The translations under genes were made by a program, and so were the position numbers. From Cepaea nemoralis (Eukaryota; Mollusca; Gastropoda; Stylommatophora; Helicidae), in contig JACEFZ010028315.1 in the NCBI GenBank assembly GCA_014155875.1, positions 1 to 64,000 on the forward strand: a DNA stretch of 64,000 nucleotides, given 5' to 3'. A model generated the notes under the pieces. The model was not told where the DNA came from. It saw only the letters and a list, made by a program, of their open reading frames with translations, and did no database searches. Shown in pieces: positions 57,858-64,000 of this stretch; within the stretch, counting starts at the first letter, position 1, and every line of letters begins with the position of its first letter.

Positions 57858-59165
57858 AATCCATCCATCATGTGCCATGCCGGTAAGCGTGGGCGGTCAT
57901 GTTCTGCCATCTCACTCGATCACCAGAGTCGTGGATCAGCTCCGTGTTTCTGTCTCGACCATGCCACAAGGCCAAGCCATCCAGGTACTTGCTTCTAGGT
58001 CTTCCCCTTGGTCTGTTCCCCTCGATCTTACCAGTTGTCACCAAATTCTCCAATCCATTTCTTCTCATAACATGCCCAAAAAATTTTGACTGTCTACGTC
58101 TAATTTCTCTAATCAATTTACGATCTTCATTTGTTTCTTGAATGACTTGTTCATTGGTCTTTCTGGCTGTCCATGGTATTCTTTGCATTTTCCTCAGAAA
58201 CCACATCTCTACAGCCATCAGATGTTTTTCAGCCTGACTGCTCATTGTCCACGCTTCACATCCATATAAAAGTACAGGTTCAATGTAGCATCTCAACACT
58301 CTTTTTCTCGTTTCAATTGACATCTTTTTATTGGTCAATATGTTTTTCATCTTGCTAAAGGCTACTTTTGCCATGGCGATTCTTGTTCTAATCTCTTCAA
58401 GGCATCTCCCATCAGATGTTATTACTGTTCCGAGATAATTGTACCTGCTCACTTGTTGAAGAATATTCCCATTTACTTGTATATTACATTGTGGTATTTC
58501 GTCCTTCCTAGTGACGACCATAATCTGTGTCTTTTTACAATTTAATTCTAACCCTAGTTGTTCACTGTGTGTAACAATCGCATCTACTAAATTTTGCAGG
58601 TCCTGTTCATTGTCTGCAATCAAGACTGTATCATCTGCATATCTAATGTTATTGATGCATCGTCCCCCAATGTTGATTCCTTCCATATCTTCAATATTTC
58701 TGAAAATACTTTCACTGTACAGGGAAAACAGATCTGGAGACATTACACATCCCTGTCTCACACCCCTTTTAATAGGCTGATATTGGCTTACTTCATTATC
58801 AACTCTTATGGCAGCTTGTTGTTTCCAATATATGTTTTTTACAAGTCTAAGATCTTTTCCATCAATTTGTAGATCTTCAAGCATCCTTATCATGTTGACA
58901 TGTCTCACTTTATCAAAAGCCTTTGTGTAGTCAATAAAGCAAAGGTGTAGATCTTTGTTTACTTCTATAGAACGTTCGATTATGTTTCTCAGTATATACA
59001 CAGCATTTATTGTACCCTTGCCTTCCACAAACCCACATTGTTCTTCTCCTATTTCAGGTTGTATTTTCCTCCTAACTCTTTGCATGATAATTCTTAGCAA
59101 AATCTTCGTGATGTGACTCATTATACTAATTGTTAGATGTTGATCACATTCCAAGGTCTATATAA
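57858..59165 (-). mobile_element. LINE family D, 5'-truncated copy
   Basis: The best-preserved copy of family D. The 3' tail is (GGAT)n on the minus strand. It begins within RT at about 59165. Confidence 0.85.
57868..59154 (-). pseudogene. LINE D reverse transcriptase, N-terminally truncated
   Basis: 428 uninterrupted codons. They start inside RT block 1 ('LTISIMSHITKILLRI'), followed by 'EEQCGFVEGKGT', 'LCFIDYTKAFDKVRH' (first catalytic Asp), 'GVRQGCVMSPDLFSLYSE', 'IRYADDTVLIADN' (YADD), 'YNYLGTVITSDGRC', and a C-terminal part with 'PWTARKTNEQV' and 'FFGHVMRR'. It ends 'YRHGT' then stop. No endonuclease is present, so the copy was truncated on insertion. The clean frame suggests recent arrival. 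Confidence 0.9.
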
Positions 59166-59369
59166 ATGTGAAACTAGCGCTACATGCCTAGAACGTTTAA
59201 AATTAGGTTACAATGTAAAATAAAAAGGGAAATGGAAACCGCGCAACAGCGAGAAAAGAAGAGGATGAATTAGCTTTAGGTTATCGAGGGCCAAACTTCG
59301 AAAGCTCCACTTGGAGATAGTAAGAGAAGAAGAAGAAAAAGAAGAAGAAGAAGACGAGGATGAAAAATG
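59166..59369. repeat. (GAA)-rich tract
   Basis: AAGAAG-rich at about 59320-59360. No gene. Confidence 0.7.
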
Positions 59370-59470
59370 CATTCGTGAACTGACAGATTAGCCCGGAATC
59401 GAACCCACAGCCTTTGGAGTGCGGGGCAGACGGCTTGACTACATCGCCACGGAGACTATCCACGGCTATT
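59370..59470 (-). mobile_element. SINE family 2 head, minus strand
   Basis: The reverse complement has A box TGGCGATGTAG and B box GGTTCGATTCC with the flanking 'tagtctccgtggcg', as at 38795 and 56832. Confidence 0.7.
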
Positions 59471-60000
59471 GCGTACATACATGATACGCACGGCGTCTGT
59501 AAAGAAGGTAGTTTGCCATTGTTTCCTTCTTGGCAGCGACTATAGTACTGTTGATGACCGTAGCCATTGTCTCCTTACAGATATTCTCCGCCTACCGTCG
59601 CGAAACTTAAAACCACAACCAACAACTACCTGTCGACTGCTCCACAGCACCATCCATCACTTGCTCCCTTGGCTTGATATGATCCTGAATTGGACTAAAC
59701 GGGTACTCCACCTTGCCCAAAGAGGGCTAGCGGAGGGAAGGAGGCATTTTGATCATGGGGCCAATGTATTCAGAGAATACAGATCAAATTGGCCGAATGG
59801 ATAGTCGCGCTCTCTCTCTCTTAATCTTATGGTGCAACAACGTCGGGGTATTGGGATAATTCCCTACACTTGTCAGTTGATCTTCAACGTTAACTTTTCG
59901 TTCAGAAAGCAACAGAAATCTTCCGAAAGTAAACTTGCTTGGTAAATCCTGTCAACGACATATAACATGTTTATATATTCAAAGAATATCATTATAGAAG
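59471..60000. other. SINE fragments, no gene
   Basis: A SINE 3-like head at 59785-59880 ('ttggccgaatggatag'). A SINE 1-like piece near 59508-59545. An open frame at 59469-59804 has no recognisable content. Confidence 0.4.
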
Positions 60001-60002
60001 TA

Positions 60003-60160
60003 TATGGTGTATTTTTAATAACTGTGTGGTTTTTGAAAATGTTGCCGTTCCAAGTTTTGTATTCACCTTCTGTAGAGCTCATGCAACATATAAGGTAAAT
60101 ACAAAACTTGGAACGGCAATATTTTTGAAAACGCCACAGTCATTAAAAATACGCCTTGTA
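60003..60160. repeat. Foldback element (67-69-bp inverted arms)
   Basis: Arms 60003-60069 and 60092-60160 pair over nearly their full length with about ten differences. The spacer is 22 nt. Core 'ttgccgttccaagttttgta'. A TA flank is possible, but no clear target duplication can be fixed. Confidence 0.8.
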
Positions 60161-60301
60161 TCTCCTCCCTGTAGTGTATGAACTGATTAAATGCGATGGG
60201 ATAGTAATCGTGTTAAGCGATTCTTGTAGCTGTCATGGGCTTGTGTATATTAGTTTTCCCTAGACAACCCTCTTTAATGTGTTATATATGCTTTCAGCAG
60301 C

Positions 60302-60610
60302 ATGAAATCAGTATTAACATCTAGAGAGATTAACAACGAATTAAAATTAATAAAAATGAGAATTGTCAAATGCTACGTACATTCAAAACTACTTTATGGC
60401 GCGGAAGCCTGGACATTGAACAAGCAACTAGAAAGTCGAATAGAGGCATTGAAGATGTTGATATACAAAAGAATATGTCGCAATTCATGGAAACAAAAAC
60501 TATAAAATACAGAGGTACTTGAAAAAAAAAAGGGAATGAAAAGAGAGTTGATAAAAGAAATAAAAAAGAGACAAGTGAAATATTTCGGCCACGTTAAAAA
60601 ACATAACACT
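60302..60610 (+). pseudogene. LINE RT C-terminal fragment
   Basis: Encodes 'YVHSKLLYGAEAWTLNK' and 'LKMLIYKRICRNSWK', then after a stop 'LIKEIKKRQVKYFGHV'. This is the post-RT region of APE-type LINEs. 5' and 3' ends are missing. Confidence 0.75.
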
Positions 60611-60746
60611 CCCACACAAACCATATTTTTGATTAGCACTGAATCTGTTAAACTATTTTGCTAGAAATAAAATACTGACATGCGATTTGTATAATGAGAC
60701 ACCATAAACAGGAAACAACAAATGACCATGACACAATTTGTCTCAG

Positions 60747-60864
60747 ATTTACACAGACTGGGCCAACCATTACCTGAGCAAAACCCGCAGCAAGAGACAC
60801 ATTATGGACCTACAGCATGATGTCAGTGATGGGGTGCTATTAGCGGAGATCATCGAGACTATTA
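60747..60864 (+). CDS. Neuron navigator (NAV2/NAV3/unc-53-like) exon, start of CH domain
   Basis: 118-bp internal exon with acceptor 'tttgtctcag' (ends 60746) and donor 'gtaagt' (60865). It translates from its first base as 'IYTDWANHYLSKTRSKRHIM' then 'DLQHDVSDGVLLAEIIETI', closely matching the calponin-homology domain of neuron navigators as I recall it (vertebrate: IYTDWANHYLAKSGHKRLIK). NAV proteins bind microtubule plus ends and actin-linked partners and guide cell and axon migration. The exon ends one base into a codon (phase 1). No flanking NAV exons are visible in the window, so the adjacent introns exceed 3 kb downstream (to the window end) and possibly much of the window upstream. 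This is the only credible host coding sequence here. Confidence 0.9.
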
Positions 60865-60964
60865 GTAAGTGAATGTCGTCATCAATTCGTGTGTGTGTAA
60901 TATAGGTGTAATTTTAATTTTCAAACAAAGATGTGCTTATTGATACCATGAAGTAACGAGGAGC

Positions 60965-61160
60965 GACTGGCCGAGTGGCTGGAACGCCGAACTCTCATTC
61001 GGCAGACCCGGGTTCGATCCGTCGGTAAGGTGTGGGATTTTTTTCTGTCGGGGGCAAAAAGAAAATCCTAACCTGCACAGTTCGCGGCGACTGCACTAGC
61101 CAGGCGGCCTTAATTCCTCATGCTCAAAGACCGCTCTGCCATACACCGCAAGGTACAATA
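60965..61160 (+). mobile_element. tRNA-derived SINE, family 4
   Basis: A box TGGCCGAGTGG (60970) and B box GGGTTCGATCC (61011) at near-consensus, with a Ser/Leu-type tRNA layout. The acceptor stem does not close, so this is a SINE head and not a tRNA gene. It lies in the intron just after the NAV exon. Confidence 0.7.
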
Positions 61161-61455
61161 TTGGCAGTAAATGACAGTTGACAGAAGTAAAGACCTTTCT
61201 TCTTCCCTCTCTTCTTTTCTTCTTCTTTACCTTCTCCCCTCCTCCTCCTTCTTGTCTTCTTCTTGTCCTCCTCCTCCTCTTCCATTTTCTCCTTCTTTCT
61301 TACCCCATTTCGGCTTAACTCGTACTCTTCTTCCTTCTCATTCTCTAATTCTTTAGTAGTTGCTATTTGTTTTTCTTCTCCTCAATCTTTGAGAGCGAGA
61401 ACTTCGTTGCATTTCACGCAGTTGTCAAAAGAGCAGAAAACGTCTTTGATACTAC
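61161..61455. other. Pyrimidine-rich intronic tract
   Basis: CTT/CCT-rich at about 61195-61345. No gene. Confidence 0.6.
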
Positions 61456-61463
61456 ATATAGCT

Positions 61464-61877
61464 CAGTCGTTCTCAACGTTTTTTGGCCCCTGCACCCCAC
61501 CCCTTTACCATATGTTCAGAATGTCATCTCCCCCCTCCCCCTTCATATTTCCTCTCTATAAATTCCCCCACCCTTCCCGCGCGTCCCTACGCAGTATATG
61601 TAAAACTGGAAGCAAAATTTAATAACACATACTAGAAGAAGTCTAGACGTCTACATAAAACGTGATTTGTGGGTCTACTTACTCTATAAAACGAATTTCA
61701 GAAGGGCGAGATGTACAGAACCGTCAAGTATGGAGGGAAAAACAATATCAAGTAATCGGATCTTGTATTAACACGATCATGAAATAATCTTAATTCCCCC
61801 CCCCCCCCCGGAAACCCTAAAATTCCCACGGGGGGGGGGGGGGGAGGAGAGAATTCTCCACCGGTTGAGAACCACTA
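61464..61877. mobile_element. hAT-type MITE, about 414 bp
   Basis: The left end 'cagtcgttctcaacg' and the right end 'cggttgagaaccacta' are imperfect inverted repeats of the CAGTGGTTCTCAACC type. Flanks ATATAGCT (61456-61463) and ATCTAGCA (61878-61885) agree at 6 of 8 positions. Homopolymer C and G runs lie near the right end. Confidence 0.65.
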
Positions 61878-62299
61878 ATCTAGCAGATAGGTAGGTATTT
61901 ATGTGTACTCAAATATGATAATCGCATTTAGTTTTACAATCGTTTATCGCAATGTTTCCCAACCTTTTTTTGTGCTACGCCCCACCTAAACCTTTCTAAA
62001 ATTCGTATGCCCCCCCCCCCCCCCAACATATACATAATTTTTAATATTCAAAAATTGAAATGTTCACTAAAGAAACTTGAATGATAGGTTTTACGAAGAA
62101 ATTACTTGGAAATTATTGAGCAAACACAGTAAGTAAATTTTCAAAACATATAATGCAGAACTGAAATTTAAGTACAAAATAATTCTGATGAAAGATGTTT
62201 ATATATTATTTTAATTATTAGTAATTATTTATTATTTAAATTTAGTGAGATCCTTGCGCTTGATGCTTGCTGCAAAGAGATTTTATGTCAGGTTCCAAT

Positions 62300-62700
62300 T
62301 TAGTTAACTTCAGTCTCAAGTCTCCCTGTTGTGTTATATCCAGCAGATGTCTTTCTTATTGTTTTTTTTTTTTTTTTTTTTAGCAGCAAATCATTTACGA
62401 CACTACATCCGCATTCAGCTAAATATGAAGGTGAAAACAGTAACAGTAGTTCTCTTGCATATTTGGTTGTATTTGGATATTTGATTTCGGTTTCCTCACA
62501 ATGCCCTGACATCGCTCCTTTTATAGTAAATAAAGTTTTAACTGACTCATCATTTTGCATTTCTGCGAGTCCTTCTTGATACTGCATATTTGAAATATCA
62601 GACAAATCCACTAACATTGGCTGCATCATCCAAGTTAGGAAATCAATTTATTTCAAATCAGAAAATCATTCTTTTAAATCAGCCGATAATATTTTCAGAT
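62300..62700 (-). pseudogene. ZBED5-like hAT transposase C-terminal part, copy 2
   Basis: 109 codons at 62300-62629, closely similar to 54779-55111 ('QPMLVDLSDISNMQYQEGLA', 'ATKYARELL'-type block), followed by a poly(A)-coded Lys run from T20 at 62361-62380. Upstream codons to about 62794 continue with breaks. Confidence 0.85.
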
Positions 62701-62794
62701 GACCGACAATAACATATATATCGGTATCAGCCACTTCACATTTTTGGAGACAATGAAACTTTTCAAAATTTTTGTTTTAAATATATGTCTGACA

Positions 62795-63914
62795 TCTGTA
62801 TCTATAAAACAGAGTGTATGTGGCTTTGTATGTTTGTATTGGATGCGTTCGATAACGGTACATCCGATTGAGATGAAATTTTCTACACGTCTTCCTTTCA
62901 TTCCTGTGCAACCGACTATAATAGTTTCTTAGTGTAAAATCTTCTACTTATTTAATAACATTTACTTTTTCATTTTCATTGTATAATTTCTATATAGCAG
63001 GGGGACTTCACTCTAGAAAAGTTATTTCAAGGGGCATAACTTTTAATAACATTTCTATATAATTTATAGTCATATTGTTGGACTTACTTGCACTATTGTT
63101 AAACTCTTTGTCTATAGTTATTTTCAGGCATATGAGTTATAATAAATAATGATATAATCTTTAAGGCATTTTCAAAGTTTTCATAAAAATAATGCATAAT
63201 GCATAACATTGTAACCCATCTTTTTCTGCTTAAAGAACTTATCAACTGTCATGTCGGTGATTAAAAACAGTTTTCATTAAAAATAATGAATGGTGTGTGG
63301 AAGGACATTCTTTTAAGTTACTGTGCGCCAGGAGCTGGGCGAAACCACGCCGGGTCAGATAGATAGACAGACAGACAGATAGTCGGGAACGGAAGCTTAT
63401 TTGACTACTTATATGAATTAAATGACATGCTCCCCACCAGGGACTGGGTGAAGCCGGGCCGGGTCAGACAGACAGACAGATAGACAGACAGACAGTCGGG
63501 AACGGGAGAGCTTATATGACTACGTATATGAATTAAATGAGATGCTCCCCACCAGGGACTGGGTGAAGCCGGGCCGGGACAGACAGACAGACAGATAGAC
63601 AGACAAACAGATAGTCGGGAACGGGAGAGCTTATATGACTACGTATATGAATTAAATGAGATGCTCCCCACCAGGGACTGGGTGAAGCCGGGCCGGGTCA
63701 GACAGACAGACAGACAGATAGACAGACAGACAGATAGTCGGGAACGGGAGAGCTTATATGACTATTTATATGAATTAAATGAGATGCTCCCCACCAGGGA
63801 CTGGGTGAAGCCGGGCCGGGTCAGCCAGACAGACAGACAAACAAGCAGACAGACAGACTGATAGATAGATAGATCCCCTCCAGGAGCTGGGCGAAGCCGG
63901 GCCGGGTCAGCTAG
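62795..63914 (+). mobile_element. Non-autonomous Helitron, 1120 bp
   Basis: 5' TC (TCTGTATCTATA) and 3' CTAG ('gggtcagCTAG') ends, inserted between A and T. The uninterrupted site is seen in hAT copy 1 ('gacatacttcaata' at 55251-55264) against 'gaca|taattcaata' here, with no target duplication. A short GC palindrome (GGC-GAA-GCC) precedes the CTAG end. No coding capacity. Orientation is from the end signatures. Confidence 0.82.
63320..63900. repeat. Tandem ~115-123-bp repeats inside the Helitron
   Basis: Blocks 'ctccccaccagggactgggt' at 63430, 63545, 63664 and 63787, each followed by 'gaagccgggccgggtcag' and an (ACAG)n run. The repeated part resembles the Helitron 3' terminus itself. Confidence 0.9.
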
Positions 63915-64000
63915 TAATTCAATAAATGGAATGGAACCAAATATCTTCGCTTTTGCGTTGACAAGCCTTTTATTTGTTCCTTGAAAGTATTTATTTAATA

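Larger units (their letters stand above)
61950..64000 (-). mobile_element. hAT transposon, ZBED5-like family, copy 2 (runs off the window)
   Basis: The left terminal repeat 'caatgtttcccaacc' begins at 61950. From 62255 it matches copy 1 (54736 onward). It is split by a Helitron at 62795-63914, and resumes at 63915-64000, matching 55257-55345. Confidence 0.85.

Noticed and set aside
60965..61040. Possible tRNA gene with good A and B boxes
   Set aside because: The acceptor stem does not pair and the sequence continues into a SINE-like body. The same applies to 1674, 29835, 38788 and 56824.

Overview
The window is eukaryotic, animal, non-coding-rich DNA made mostly of transposable elements at several layers of nesting, plus satellites. 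The only convincing host gene sequence is one 118-bp exon at 60747-60864 (+). It has a clean acceptor (tctcag) and donor (gtaagt) and encodes the start of the calponin-homology domain of a neuron navigator (NAV2/NAV3, unc-53) protein. Much of the window may therefore be intron or flank of that gene. The repeat types (APE-type LINEs of the 'craniofacial development protein 2-like' kind, tRNA-derived SINEs, hAT elements, a Helitron and a Gmr1-like Ty3/gypsy element) fit an invertebrate, perhaps a mollusc. The host assignment is inference from memory of such proteins, not proof.

Layout. 0-6.6 kb: dead LINE fragments on both strands, tRNA-SINEs (one with an 11-bp target duplication), and a hAT MITE with an 8-bp duplication inside a LINE. 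7.8-12.5 kb: an old LINE RT piece (-) and a nearly full-length but broken LINE (family B, +) with a (CTA)n tail. 14.1-15.2 kb: a 46-bp minisatellite. 16.5-17.0 kb: a short element made of the 5' and 3' ends of LINE family A. 17.3-18.5 kb: RNase H-type and RT-type LINE 3' ends. 18.54-26.08 kb: a structurally complete LTR retrotransposon on the minus strand, with 608-bp LTRs differing at 5 sites and an AAGGT duplication. Its pol order is integrase before RT/RNase H, the Gmr1-like arrangement. 27-30.6 kb: LINE and SINE debris. 30.8-38.5 kb: a 1.34-kb tandem duplication whose second copy was split by a 5.36-kb hAT transposon (GTF2IRD2-like transposase, -). That hAT was itself hit by an RNase H LINE and by two copies of a 650-bp retroposon. 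39.5-49.2 kb: a 30-bp minisatellite interrupted by a full-length LINE (family A) with an intact ORF of more than 1040 codons and a 12-bp target duplication. 50.4-54.7 kb: a 21-bp satellite. 54.7-57.6 kb: a second hAT family (ZBED5-like), broken by three insertions. 57.9-59.2 kb: a 5'-truncated LINE with a long RT frame. 60.7 kb: the NAV exon. 61.5-64 kb: a hAT MITE and a second ZBED5-like hAT copy split by a 1120-bp Helitron.

How the parts relate. LINE 3' tails appear to have seeded several of the trinucleotide arrays. LINE A has both an intact copy and a size-reduced derivative here. Both long satellites have periods divisible by three, so they give long open frames on both strands that are probably not genes. 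No CRISPR arrays, prokaryotic operons, rRNA genes or free-standing tRNA genes were seen.
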